Shown: piece by piece, positions 1-10,063 of the stretch | Position numbering within the stretch: position 1 is the stretch's first letter | How the letters are laid out: the number at the start of each line of letters is the position of its first letter | Source of the DNA: Silurus meridionalis | Taxonomy: Eukaryota; Chordata; Actinopteri; Siluriformes; Siluridae | Direction: 5' to 3' | Assembly (NCBI RefSeq): GCF_014805685.1 | Contig: NC_060909.1 | Coordinates: 4,997,292 to 5,061,291 of the forward strand | Length of the DNA stretch: 64,000 nt | Translations under genes and position numbers: made by a program | The notes under the pieces: model-generated | What the model saw: only the letters and a program-made list of their open reading frames with translations | Database searches by the model: none | What the model was told of the DNA's origin: nothing

Positions 1-495
1 CTAGTACTAATTGGATCCCGGTACATGTGTGGAGTTTTGACATTGGACCTCCTGGATTGTTTAAAGGCTCTGGCATGCAGAAGCTGGTGCTGGATCTGTA
101 ATGATCACAAATGTTGAGCTCAGTAGCTCCTAGTTTTATAACCATAAAGACTGTATAAGACTGTAGAAAGAACATTACTTATAATCACACACTCCAGTGC
201 TCATTTTAGTTCTCACTCTCCAGTGTTTTGTATTGTTGAAAACTTTATGACCAAACTCTTGATGTCACCCAAATGAGGATGTGGTTCCCCTTTTGAGTCT
301 GGTTCCTCTCAAGGTTTCCTACTCATAACACCTAAGGAAGTTTTTCCTTCGCCATGGTCACCACGGTCGCCACGGCTTGCTCATCAGGGATAAATACACA
401 TCGTTCACCTTAACTGTTGATTTCTGTAAAGCTGCTTTGAGACAATGTCTGTTGTAAAAAGCGCAACAGAAATAAACTTGACTTGACTTGACAAA
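1..495 (+). repeat. Dispersed retroelement 3' tail (LINE-like)
   Basis: The stretch from about 285 matches a 3'-end module that recurs widely in fish genomes: a 'ggttcctctcaaggtttc' block, a 'cttgctcatcaggga' block, then 'gtaaagctgctttgagacaa' and a 'gcaacagaaataaa' end followed by a short TTGAC tandem tail at about 475-492. The tandem tail is typical of elements copied by L2/CR1-like reverse transcriptases. No reading frame is present, so this is a 5'-truncated copy. Bases 1-284 probably belong to the same element but I recognise them less well. Family assignment is from memory; the tail itself is seen directly. Confidence 0.55.
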
Positions 496-539
496 TTCCA
501 ATACACTTGAAATAATAAAGAAATTTGTAAAGAAATATT

Positions 540-874
540 TGAGTTCAACAGTGCAAAGTAATGGAGAGTGTGTTAGAGAGGTGAAGAAAAGAGTGCAGGC
601 AGGGTGGAGTGGGTGGAGAAGAGTGATAGCAGGAGTGATTTGAGATAGAAGAGTATCAGCAAGAGTGAAAGGGAAAGTTTATAGGACTGTGATGAGACCT
701 GCTACAGTATGTGGTATGGTTTAGTGGCATTGACAAAAAGACAGGAGGCGAAGCTGAAGGTGGCAAAGTTGAAGATTTACCTATTTATATCAATGATGGA
801 CAGGATTAGAGTTTGTTAGAGGGTTGTGTGCAGAGAAAGGACATGGGGTATATCTGTAGAAGAATGCTGATATA
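540..874 (+). pseudogene. RTE-type LINE reverse transcriptase fragment, interrupted by a Tc1 insertion
   Basis: Conceptual translation gives pieces of the C-terminal region of a fish RTE-like non-LTR retrotransposon: a VKKRVQAGWSGW-like stretch near 570-610, SARVKGKVYRT near 655-690, LTKRQEAKLKVAKL near 730-775 and MDRIR near 795. The same motifs occur in the better preserved minus-strand copy at 45545-46095. Stops (for example the TGA/TAG around 640-650), frameshifts and an internal deletion after MDRIR show it is dead. Homology ends abruptly at 874, where a Tc1 element begins, and does not resume after that element, so the rest was lost. Confidence 0.7.
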
Positions 875-1076
875 CAGTGAGAAAATAAGTATTTGAACAC
901 CCTGCTATTTTGCAAGTTCTCCCACTTAGAAATCATGGAGGGGTCTGAAATTGTCATCGTAGGTGCATGTCCATTGGGAGAGACATAATCTAAAAAAAAA
1001 AATACAGAAATCACAATATATGATTTTTAAACTATTTATTTGTATGATACAGCTGCAAATAAGTATTTGAACACCT
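875..1076 (+). repeat. Left terminal inverted repeat of the Tc1 element
   Basis: About 202 bp, pairing with 2177-2365 in reverse complement. It includes the outer and inner transposase-binding direct repeats and an A-run near 993-1003. Mutations relative to the right arm are scattered, consistent with an insertion that is not recent. Confidence 0.9.
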
Positions 1077-1240
1077 GTCTATCAGCTAGAATTCTGACCC
1101 TCAAAGACCTGTTAGTCTGCCTTTAAAATGTCCACCTCCACTACATATATTATCCTAAATTAGATGCACCTGTTTGACGTTGTTAGCTGCATAAAGACAC
1201 CTGTCCACCCCATACAATCAGTAAGAATCCAACTACTAAC

Positions 1241-2201
1241 ATGGCCAAGACCAAAGAGCTGTCCAAAGACACTAGAGACAAAATTGTACACCTCCACAAG
1301 GCTGGAAAGGGCTACGGGGAAATCGCCAAGCAGCTTGGTGAAAAAAGGTCCACTGTTGGAGCAATCATTAGAAAATGGAAGAAGCTAAACATGACTGTTA
1401 ATCTCCCTCGGACTGGGGCTCCATGCAAGATCTCACCTCGTGGGGTCTCAATGATCCTAACGAAGGTAAAGAAATCAGCCCAGAACTACACGGGAGGAGC
1501 TGGTCAATGACCTGAAAAGAGCTGGGACCACCGTTTCCAAGGTTACTGTTGGTAATACACTAAAACGTCATGGTTTGAAATCATGCATGGCACGGAAGGG
1601 TACCCTGCTTAAACCAGCACATGTCCAGGCACGTCTTAAGTTTGCCAATGACCATTTGGATGATCCAGAGGAGTCATGGGAGAAAATCATGTGGTCAGAT
1701 GAGACCAAAATAGAACTTTTGGGTCATAATTCCACTAAACGTGTTTGGAGGAAGAAGAATGATGAGTACCATCCCAAGAACACCATCCCTACTGTGAAGC
1801 ATGGGGGTAGTAGCATCATGCTTTGGGGGTGTTTTTCTGCACATGGGACAGGGCGACTGCACTGTATTAAGGAGAGGATGACCGGGGCCATGTATTGCGA
1901 GATTTTGGGGAACCACGGCCTTCCCTCAGTTAGAGCATTGAAGATGGGTCGAGGCTGGGTCTTCCAACATGACAATGACCCGAAGCACACAGCCAGGATA
2001 ACCAAGGAGTGGCTCTGTAAGAAGCATATCAAGGTTCTGGCGTGGCCTAGCCAGTCTCCAGACCTAAACCCAATAGAGAATCTTTGGAGGGAGCTCAAAC
2101 TCTGTGTGGAGGAGTGGGCCAAAATCCCTCCTGCAGTGTGCAAACCTAGTGAAAAACTACAGGAAACGTTTGACCTATTTGCAGCTGTATCATACAAATA
2201 A
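1241..2201 (+). pseudogene. Broken Tc1 transposase (DD34E)
   Basis: The ATG at 1241 opens a frame beginning [15 protein letters not shown], the paired-type helix-turn-helix DNA-binding region of Tc1 transposases. An extra A within 1472-1474 shifts the frame and gives a stop at 1508-1510. From about 1575 the protein continues in another frame through the catalytic domain: first Asp in WSDET (codon 1698-1700), second Asp in QHDND (1971-1973), Glu in NPIEN (2076-2078). That is 34 residues between the last two, as in DD34E. Two deletions damage the C-terminus: one after the WRELK motif, where about 15-20 family-typical residues are missing, and one near 2176 that fuses the frame into the inverted repeat. 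The intact protein would be about 340 residues. Non-functional. Confidence 0.93.
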
Positions 2202-2365
2202 ATAGTTTAAAAAAATCATACATTGTGATTTCTGGATTTTTTTTTTTAGATTATGTCTCTCACAGTGGACATGCACCTACGATGACAATTTCAGACCCCT
2301 CCATGATTTCTAAGTGGGAGAACTTGCAAAATAGCAGGGTGTTCAAAAACTTATTTTTCTCACTG
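2177..2365 (-). repeat. Right terminal inverted repeat of the Tc1 element, inner part deleted
   Basis: Reverse complement of the left arm. The inner direct repeat is absent: sequence jumps at about 2176 from transposase coding DNA into 'atttgcagctgtatcata'. The outer repeat reads 'gttcaaaaacttattttt', with substitutions relative to the left copy. Confidence 0.88.
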
Positions 2366-2680
2366 TAACTCTTCAGGATATTTACCCAATCAAAATAATA
2401 CCAAAAAAAAAAAGATTAATATGACTAAGTAAATAAGTAAATCTATAGAAAAATATTATTATTGATCATCTAAATTTAATGATTTCTAATCATCTGTAAA
2501 CGTCACCTTCTCTATATTTAACTAAAATAAATAAGCAATTACTGGATACTTAAATTGTGAGTAGTATTTAGGAGTTGCTCTTATAAAATCAGTGTATTGA
2601 TGTATTTTAATGAAGTTATAAAGGAATCTTGGAATGAAGGGTTTTTTTTTTCTCTTGAACTGAATTAATGCTGCTTAAAC
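2366..2680. other. Unassigned A/T-rich flank
   Basis: Sequence between the Tc1 element and the (CTTT)n tract. No repeat, gene or motif recognised. The RTE fragment left of the Tc1 element does not continue here. Confidence 0.5.
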
Positions 2681-2725
2681 TTCTTTCTTTCTTTCTTTCG
2701 TTCTTTCGTTCTTTCTTTCTTTCGT

Positions 2726-2784
<59 letters not shown>
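2681..2784. repeat. (CTTT)n microsatellite
   Basis: About 26 units of CTTT with several interspersed CGTT variants in the first half and a pure second half. No coding potential. Confidence 0.98.
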
Positions 2785-2824
2785 AATCATTTTTAAATAG
2801 TATTTGGTTAAACTGATCCCTTCT

Positions 2825-3045
2825 AGTAGTTCAGATGTTAAGGCTCTGGGTTACTGATCAGCAGGTCAGGGGTTCAAACCTCAGTATCGCCAAGCTGCCA
2901 CTTTTGGGGCCCTTGACCAAGGCCCTTAAGCCTCTGTGCTTAAGGCATGCTGTACCATAGCTGACCCCAGCTCCATACCATCTCTGGGATATGCGAAGAG
3001 AGAATATATTGTGCTATTAAAGGTACATGTGACCAGCATGAAGCA
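2825..3045 (+). mobile_element. tRNA-like SINE, catfish type
   Basis: A diverged member of a family present about eight times here. The 5' part contains pol III-like boxes: an A-box-like 'tagtagttcagatgttaagg' and a B-box-like 'ggttcaaacctc' around 2871. Then come the body motifs 'gccaagctgccact', 'cccttgaccaaggccctt', 'gctgaccccag' and 'gggatatgcgaagag', and a tail near 3020-3040. Family placement is by internal comparison with 7849-8081, 38078-38316 and 59931-60143. Confidence 0.75.
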
Positions 3046-3098
3046 ATTTTCTTTCATTTTATTAATTTTTCAAACCTGATGATGTCAGCGGTAACCAA

Positions 3099-3128
3099 AT
3101 TCCTACAAGTCCTATGACTTGTAGGAAT
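3099..3128. other. Perfect 13-bp hairpin
   Basis: Arms 3099-3111 (attcctacaagtc) and 3116-3128 (gacttgtaggaat) are exact reverse complements around a 4-base loop, ctat. No T-run follows and no gene is nearby, so it is not a terminator. It may be a remnant of a fold-back element or a template-switch product. Confidence 0.85.
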
Positions 3129-3530
3129 CTGTATTCTGTCTTAGGTGCTATGAAAAAAGTAATACTAATATAATTTTGGACTAAAGCATGTTCAAAAATA
3201 GCAGTGCGCTTGCAGCTTTGGAAGTGTAGCAGCCCTCAGCCCAATGGCACAGTGGGTACATTATTTGCTGAACATGAGAATACTGAGAGGGCAAGATCAG
3301 GAAAAAATTGGCATACTCTTAAACCCAATTAGCAACATGCTGGCTTTATAACACTAATTTATGCTTGTGCCTGGACAGAAATAAAGTAGTTAGATATACT
3401 TGTCTGAAACATGTGTGCAGTGCTGTAAAGAATCTCAGATACAAAAACGCTGGAACAATAGAAGTAGAATTGAATATTTCAAAGAGCATATGCATAATTG
3501 TGACTTTTAAAAAATCAGAATTCTTGTCTT

Positions 3531-3612
3531 TATGAGTGTGTATCAGTGTGCGTGTGCGTGTGTGCGTGTGTGTCTAGGTGTGTGTGTGTGTATGTGTGTG
3601 CACGCACACATC
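3531..3612. repeat. Imperfect (TG)n microsatellite
   Basis: TG dinucleotides interrupted by CG, TC and TA variants, ending in CACGCACACA so that the 3' end can fold on itself. Confidence 0.9.
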
Positions 3613-3741
3613 ACCTGTCCAGTCTCTTGTGTGTCCAGCAGCTCATGTATGCTGTCAGACTGAGGTAAGAGAAAGAGAGAGAGACAGAGACAGCATGACC
3701 AGAGAGGCCTCTAGGGCCAATTGCAGGGGTCAGCACTTTAG

Positions 3742-3742
<1 letters not shown>

Positions 3743-3801
<59 letters not shown>
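3743..3801. repeat. (CA)29 microsatellite
   Basis: Pure CA run, followed by an interrupted cctagacacacacac extension. Confidence 0.98.
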
Positions 3802-3805
<4 letters not shown>

Positions 3806-3926
3806 ACACACACATTAAAAGAGAGAGAGAGATAACCATGTGGCAGTGATTCGCCTCTGACAGGACCTGTCATAGACTTCAGACGTTGCCATACTGCACT
3901 GTCATACGCACCTGGATTCTGACTAG

Positions 3927-3980
<54 letters not shown>
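3927..3980. repeat. (GA)n microsatellite
   Basis: Nearly pure GA run of about 26 units with an AA interruption at the start. A shorter GA tract lies at about 3820-3832. Confidence 0.98.
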
Positions 3981-3983
<3 letters not shown>

Positions 3984-4199
3984 AGGTTTGGAATCTGCTT
4001 AGCAAAGTTTTCTAAGAGCTGTCTGCACTGTTGTTTGAATAAAAGGTGAATTTTCTTGTTGTTGATCTAAAAGCTTTTTTTATTTTATTTTTTTCAATTA
4101 AAATATTGACCTTACAATCTGTGTTCTTGAAGTTTCACTCTCACTGTTTCACATTGCAAGTCATAGTTCTGTGTCAGGTTCACTTTGCTTCATTGTACC

Positions 4200-4440
4200 T
4201 TCTCTCCAGGTGCAGATGAGGCTACGGGATGGGGAGGGCACACGCCTAGGCCCTGTGGGGCATTGTGGGATCTGACAGAGGCTTTCAGGAAGCTCTTAAT
4301 TCCTGGAGCGTGGGTCTCGTCTCTACAGCACCCCACTGAGGGAGCTGAGCTGCCTTAGATCACGCTCTACGTGGGAGAAGCGCTTTGATCGTGGTGCGCT
4401 GCTCTTAGCTAAAGCTTTAAAGCCAGGGACTAGTACTCCA
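4200..4440. promoter_or_regulatory. Candidate conserved non-coding block
   Basis: GC-richer, repeat-free island between microsatellites, with E-box-like and GC-box-like words and no open frame of note. Its composition differs sharply from the flanks. Assigning it as regulatory is inference from composition only. Confidence 0.25.
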
Positions 4441-4467
4441 TGCCATTAGGTCCTCCATATCTGAGGA

Positions 4468-4471
<4 letters not shown>

Positions 4472-4528
<57 letters not shown>
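4472..4528. repeat. (CT)n microsatellite
   Basis: Pure CT run of about 28 units, followed by a short CACA motif. Confidence 0.98.
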
Positions 4529-4531
<3 letters not shown>

Positions 4532-4651
4532 ACTCATACACACAGTGACACAGACTGACGCTGACATTAACATAAGGCAGTGCTCACATCCTTCCTTTCA
4601 ATTCCCTCTTTTTAACTTTTATTGACACAACCTAGAGAAGAGCGAATGAGA

Positions 4652-4674
4652 GCAAGAGAGAGAGATAGAGAAAT

Positions 4675-4715
<41 letters not shown>
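4652..4715. repeat. (GA)n microsatellite, interrupted
   Basis: GA run with TA, AA and CA interruptions in its first half and a pure second half. With the CT tract at 4472-4528 it forms a pair of complementary purine/pyrimidine arms about 120 bp apart. Confidence 0.95.
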
Positions 4716-4718
<3 letters not shown>

Positions 4719-5992
4719 TAATTGAAAATTTCTAATGGTTTGTGCAAAACAAAAAAAGAAAACCCAAGAAATAGAAGAATTCAGAAAAATCGAAAGGAGA
4801 AAAGTCATTTTTTACTGAACCTCATCACCCTCCCTCTTCCTCCTGTCCCCTGTCTCGGCTCCTCCACACTTACTTTTTCAAAGACATTTGCTGAACGATT
4901 TACATGACTCCAGAGAGGCCTGGGAAATTTGCAATGCAATAACCTGGAGTCTATGAAAGAGTAGCATGTACAGACACTTTTAAGATCCTTTTTATAATCC
5001 TGATCAGGATGAAGAAGTAGAGAAAGTCTGAAGAAGGAAGAAAAAAAAACAAGAAAAAAAGCAGGACCCACTGCTGGTAAGTGAAATATCTGTTGAGTAG
5101 GTGAGGGTTGGAATAGGGCTCTTTTTCTTTTTTATTTGTTAATAAACATCCTGATGTAATCCTTATGAACCTGTGAAGCCCTAAAGCTGTCGTCAAGATC
5201 AGATTTGCAAATTGTCACAACCTTCAAGCTTCTAAGATAGTACCTATACTTTCTTAATGAACATATAGCATCTGTTAGAGCAAAAAAAAAAAAAAAGATT
5301 TGGACTCTGTCTGCTGACCTTTCTTTCAGACATTCACTGTCCAATTATTATGTGTTTTTGGCTTTTGACCAAAAAAGGAAAGAACACACATGTTTATAAA
5401 AAAAGATTTAAAAAAAATCCACTTTTTGACAGCTGTTGTATAAAAAAATATATATATATATATTTAAAAACGATTGCACACAAATTAATTAATTTATCCA
5501 TTTTTAGTGCTTTTAGATCGTTTGGTAATAAAAACATTTGTTGTAGAAGTTAATATGTTATTTTATGCCTGTCACAAATATGAAGAATGAGACAGAATTA
5601 CTAACAAACACTTCAGGGAAAAAGAAATAGAAAAGAAGGAACCATCAGGAAAAACTGCAGACTATAGAGATTATATGAAATGACAAATGCTTGGAATTGC
5701 TCAATAAGATAGTGGCAGGACTTAACCACATAAGACAAAACAGAGCAAGATATAAATAATTAGACACAGGTGAAACTCCATTGGGAGTGTGTAGCGATAG
5801 CAGAATGAGGACAGAACCTGAAACTGGAACAGGACTGAAACAAGAAAAAACGAATAACGTGGCATTACTAATTTCTTTACATATTCAGTAAATGTTTGGC
5901 AGCTGGGGAACTCCCTACACACGTTATACTATATTATCATATAGTATGAAAAGCAAAACGAAAGATTAGAATAATTTGTATGCATGCTACAG
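4716..5992. other. No recognised feature
   Basis: About 1.3 kb of A/T-rich sequence with poly-A runs (5040-5058, 5282-5295, 5399-5417) and a short (TA)n at about 5447-5464. No gene, SINE or transposon end recognised. Confidence 0.5.
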
Positions 5993-6417
5993 TATATAGA
6001 CAAAAGTATTTTGACAGCTGACTTTTCCAGCAATACTGTATGTATTTTTATCTCAAACTGTTATAGTATAGTTGGAGTCATCACTTGAACTAGGAGACCC
6101 AAATCTGTTCCAGCATGACAATGTCCATATGCACAAAACAAGTGCTATGAACATATTATTACATGAGTTGAAGAGAAAGATCTTAAGTAGCCTGCTATAG
6201 AGCTCTGACCTCAACCCTATTGAACTCTTATGAACTGGAACGCTGACTGCACCCTTGTTGCTAAAAGAGCACAAATCTTTATTAGCACCCTCTAAAATCT
6301 AGTGGAACATCTTCCCAGAAGAGTGGAGATTATTGTGACTGCAAATGGAGACTTAATGGGGAGTGGTATGTCCAGAAAAGCACATACCAATCTTATGGTC
6401 AGGTGTCCACAAACCTT
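5993..6417 (+). mobile_element. Tc1-derived non-autonomous element, copy a
   Basis: Begins with the family end 'tatagacaaaagtatt' and ends at 'ggtcaggtgtccacaaac', the reverse complement of the usual 'gtttgtggacacctgac' terminus. In between are degraded codons of the C-terminal half of a Tc1 transposase: LFQHDN-like at 6108-6125, a PDLNP-like stretch near 6210, and LPRRVEI near 6308-6330. About a dozen relatives occur in the window. The last bases of the right end are replaced by another repeat at 6418. Confidence 0.8.
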
Positions 6418-6990
6418 TCGTTTGAAAACACTCTCCAAAGTGGAAACATTTAAAAATGTTATCATGTTGCATGGTAGTGGGTCCCTGGTGGTCTAGTGGT
6501 TAGGATGCGGCGCTCTCACCGCTGCGGCCTGGGTTCGATCCTCGGTCAGGGAACCAAACCCAGCCATTAGGGTTGCACAAGCCAGTGCACTCTTAGTGCT
6601 GGTCCCAAGCCCGGATAAATGGGGAGGGTTGTGTTAGGAAGGGCATCCAGCGTAAAAACATGTTCCAAATCGAACTAATGGGAGAAGCTGAAAGAAAGTT
6701 AGTTTAATTTATAAGTTGCATGGTGGACTGTGAAACTGGAGGCTTTCGAAATTGATTAAGATTTTTGTCACGTGACGGTGCCTGTACTTGACATTGCTGT
6801 GAAGTTTCAAAGCACTGGAAAGTAAATAAACGACAGGCAGAAATGACACAGTTAGAAGCGATTTACTCATGCAGGTACAGGGATGTAAGCGTTTTCAGAT
6901 GTTTCATTGTAGATGAGCAACAATTAGTGAAGACGTAGCCTATATAGTGTATCTTACCCAGACGTGATGCCAATTTTAACATCTGGTTAG
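6418..6990. repeat. hAT-like dispersed repeat split by a SINE
   Basis: The segments 6418-6475 and 6715-6990 match the repeat at 39490-39860: 'cgaaaac(g/a)ctctccaaag', a 'catttgaaaatg'-like block, 'gaagtttcaaag', 'taaataaacgacagg' and a TTTTC-rich end. This resembles DNA transposon ends common in fish ('cgtttagacg...ttttcgaaaacg'). The insertion point is inside the repeat at 'gttgcatggt', duplicated on both sides of the SINE. Exact outer limits are uncertain. Confidence 0.6.
6476..6714 (+). mobile_element. tRNA-Glu-headed SINE, copy 1
   Basis: Bases 6482-6553 form an almost intact tRNA-Glu cloverleaf: acceptor TCCCTGG, D-arm tctagtggttagga, anticodon loop CTCTCAC with anticodon CTC, T-loop ggttcgatc. 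After the discriminator A comes CCA (6554-6556). The body follows ('cagtgcactcttagtgct', 'cggataaatggggagggtt', 'ggaagggcatccagcgt') and the tail 'aatgggagaagctgaaagaa' to about 6700. A 10-bp direct repeat, gttgcatggt, flanks it (6466-6475 and 6715-6724). This is not a functional tRNA gene: the body and tail make it a retroposon. The A and B boxes are intact, so pol III transcription is plausible. Confidence 0.92.
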
Positions 6991-7848
6991 ACAAAAGATT
7001 TCTAGCACTTTTAAAACTTTAACTATCAGTTAAACTTGTCATGTGAAGGAAGCAAACACTGAGTTGTGCAATGCCAAACTACTGTATGGTCTACAGGATC
7101 TCATCTGAAGGGGAATCAATCCTGATGATATTTTACATTCCAAGTGATCATCCATTCTGCAGTAACACTACGTCTCCGTAAGAGAGATTGCTTTCTCTGC
7201 TCTGAACAGCTCCAGAGAACGGGATAGATTGCAAAACTATGCTTTCTGCTGAGATTTTCATTCTGATTGGGTTGTGTTGAAGAGGTTGACTGACCTTTCC
7301 ATGAGCATTATCATAATGCATTTCAATTGAGTTATGTCACTGATTGCTGACTAAACAGTATTAGACAGTTGTTTTCGGGATATTTCAGCAAAGGAACAAT
7401 CATATTTCATAGTGACTAAGGTATTTTTGATAGATCTAGGTAGAAATCTTTGACAGGAACTTTAGACAGCTTTGGAAAATACCCAAAATAATTGGTGCTG
7501 TATAATTCTTATGGATAATTTTCTTAGGTCAGAGACTTACAATCCTGGTCCTCTACACTTTACCCTGAATTTATTTATTTTTTGCTGTTTTCTTTTCCCA
7601 ACTTACTCAACTTGCCAGCTAATTGAGCCCGAACTCGGTTAAACAATATTGTGTGAATACATACAGATACAGATAGGGTGATGTTAATAAGGCAGTTACT
7701 TTCCCATTCGAAGCAGATCCTACTCTGTTTTATTCTTTTAACTGTAAATTATCCAAAAAATGTTAAAAAAAAGAGCAACATGAAAGAAAAACTGCAAAAC
7801 CCCATATCCTTAATACTTTCATGTAGAAAAAGCTCACCACAGTTATAG
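6991..7848. other. No recognised feature
   Basis: A/T-rich sequence without microsatellites, transposon ends or open frames of interest. Confidence 0.5.
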
Positions 7849-8081
7849 AATAGCCTTTATTTGTCACATGTACATTACAGCACAGTGAAATTTTGTTCTT
7901 CGCATATCCCAGCTTGTTTGGAAGCTTAGAGCGCAGAGCGTCGGCCATGATATGGTGCCCCTGGATTTAAGGGCCTTGCTCAAGGGCTCAAGAGTGGCAG
8001 CTTGGCAATACCGGGGCTTGAACCCCCAACCTTCCGATCAGTAATCCAGCGCCTTAACCACTGGAGCTACCACTCCCCCCT
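7849..8081 (-). mobile_element. tRNA-like SINE, catfish type
   Basis: One of the better preserved copies. Read on the minus strand: head with 'agtggttaaggcgctggatt', B-box-like 'gggttcaagcccc', then 'caagctgccactcttgagcc', 'ccttgagcaaggccctt', 'gggatatgcgaagaacaaaa' and tail 'atttcactgtgctgtaatgt' / 'acatgtgacaaataaaggct'. No clear target duplication. Part of the body is replaced near 7920-7945. Confidence 0.85.
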
Positions 8082-9973
8082 AACCTCTGACTGTTTAAGT
8101 GCTGGCACTGCAGACCCCTTCCAAAACTTCTACATAAACTTTCCACACAGAAAACTTTACATCATTATATTATTTACGATTCAGTCATGTGGGCCATCAG
8201 ACATGTGAGGTTCCGAGTAAGTTGTTCCTGGTGAAAATAAAGTTGCTGGTGAAAATAAATCACTGGCTTTACATCAATCTTCTGACCAATCAGATGCAAG
8301 AATACAACAGTAAGGTTATTTGTTACTTGACTTGACATAAAACTGCCCTTTTCAACATTCTGTTTTACCACAGATACTTTTATTCCTCATTGGCATCACT
8401 ATTGTTGCATTGGATTGCGAAGTAGTTATTAGTGTATATACCATATATAAATTCTGAAGAATATAATATAAATATTCTATGAACTATAACTTTGGGCATT
8501 AATTGTTCATTCTAGATTAACTTTCAAGCTTTTATTGTATCCCATATATTCAGCCCGTTGCCTCTGTGTTGCAAGTTATTAATAAATGATACAAGCAAGC
8601 TTCACAAAGTGTCAAATGAATTGTAATAAACTATAATTACACTTAGGGAAAAAATGAAGTTGCACATTAAAGACCACTGTTTAATGACCTGGTCAGTGAT
8701 TTAGCATAAACTTTTCTGCTTTGCCGTCTTCTTCAAAGTCATTAAATAACAGCGTATAAGTATCAATCTAATCCTCTGCTTTCACATTGAAATTTTGCTC
8801 AGGGGCTTTAACGTGTGCTGCTTTGTTTTTGTTTTGTATTGTGTTTCTTTTACATGCCTGATTTCTCTGTAATCAAATCCATTTAGTTGCTTGGCTTGGT
8901 CACGCTAACATTAGCAAACATTAGCAAATGAGAATGCATTCCTACTCATGGAATTTTTCTTGCTCGTTTTTTCCGGACCACTCAGGGGGATCGAATGCTG
9001 ATGTACCTTTTGGTGTTACAAGTAAAGCACAAGACTGTTTTTTTTTTTTTTTTTTTTAAAGATCTAAATTTTATATTATACATTTTGTGCAGAGGAAATT
9101 TGTGCTTAGACAAAGAAATGAGACTCAGTGGTGAAGTTTAAAATTAAAAGTCAATGGATAATTGACCGAAAAACTCAATCGTGGAGGTTATATGATGGTT
9201 GCTACGCTTTTTATACTCTAATCAACATGGCACTGGACAAATATGGATGCTGTATGCAAATATATGTTTATTATTAGGGAAACCAAACTCAACATAGAGC
9301 ATGGAGACAAAATACTCCTGTAAAGTTTTAAAATAATTTAGGTGTTTTAAATCATCAGGACACTGAATGAATCTTTTGCCGGATATGTGCTTCATAGCAG
9401 TTTTTTAAAGCTTGATTTGAAACTTGGCGCATCAGTAAAACAAATGCTTAGTGATTACAAATAATTTTTCAGTGTATTTTTTTTTATATCTGAGTAATGA
9501 AAGGATGTCGTAAATAAATGTGTGTTGCATTGAAGGGTTTAATTTCGGCTCTTTTATATTTAATCATTTATATTTGTAATAAAAATGATCAAACGAAAAT
9601 GTGCGCTACATTAATCACGTGTTAATAAAATTAGTGCAGTTAGTATAATGAATTTGCGTTTACGCCTTACTCTCACCAGTTCAGTTGTTTTGGTGCTAGA
9701 GTGTGTGTTTTATCTGTGTTTTTTGTGATTCGCAGCCAAATTTGAGCTCCTTTTTACTGAAGCAGAGCGTGTCCAACTTTGCTCTCAACTCACGAACCCG
9801 CACTCGTCCAGGTGCCCGCTGCCAAATACATATATACTATAAAGTTTATGCATTACGGAAGTGTAAATTGCTAAATCATGTACTGTAATTTGTTGAATTA
9901 TTAACAATTAAAGTATACTACCTACCATACTTTTGGACTCTTGAATCTCGATCATAAGTCTAGGACTACTGAA

Positions 9974-9976
<3 letters not shown>
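8082..9976. other. No recognised feature
   Basis: A/T-rich DNA with a poly-T run at 9037-9057 and an isolated POU octamer ATGCAAAT at 9254-9261. I see no repeat family, gene or clearly distinct island. Confidence 0.5.

Positions 9977-10061
<85 letters not shown>
9977..10061. repeat. (AT)n microsatellite
   Basis: About 42 uninterrupted AT units, self-complementary and able to extrude a cruciform. Confidence 0.98.

Positions 10062-10063
<2 letters not shown>

Larger units (their letters stand above)
875..2365 (+). mobile_element. Tc1-like transposon, nearly full length, with long inverted repeats
   Basis: A 1491-bp element flanked by TA on both sides (873-874 and 2366-2367), the normal Tc1/mariner target duplication. 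The ends are inverted copies starting cagtgagaaaataagt. The left repeat is about 200 bp and carries two direct repeats of 'aataagtatttgaacacc' (about 884-901 and 1058-1075), the IR/DR layout. The right repeat keeps only the outer, mutated copy because its inner part was deleted near 2176. A broken transposase lies between. It belongs to a Tc1 family common in fishes; Tc1 elements have been reported to move between fishes and lampreys. It could now move only if supplied with transposase, and poorly at the right end. Confidence 0.95.

Noticed and set aside
1724..2197. 157-codon minus-strand frame
   Set aside because: It is the antisense shadow of the Tc1 transposase pseudogene.
6482..6553. Functional tRNA-Glu(CTC) gene
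   Set aside because: The fold and anticodon are good, but the sequence continues into a conserved body and LINE-type tail, is flanked by a direct repeat, and recurs three more times in the window. It is a SINE head.
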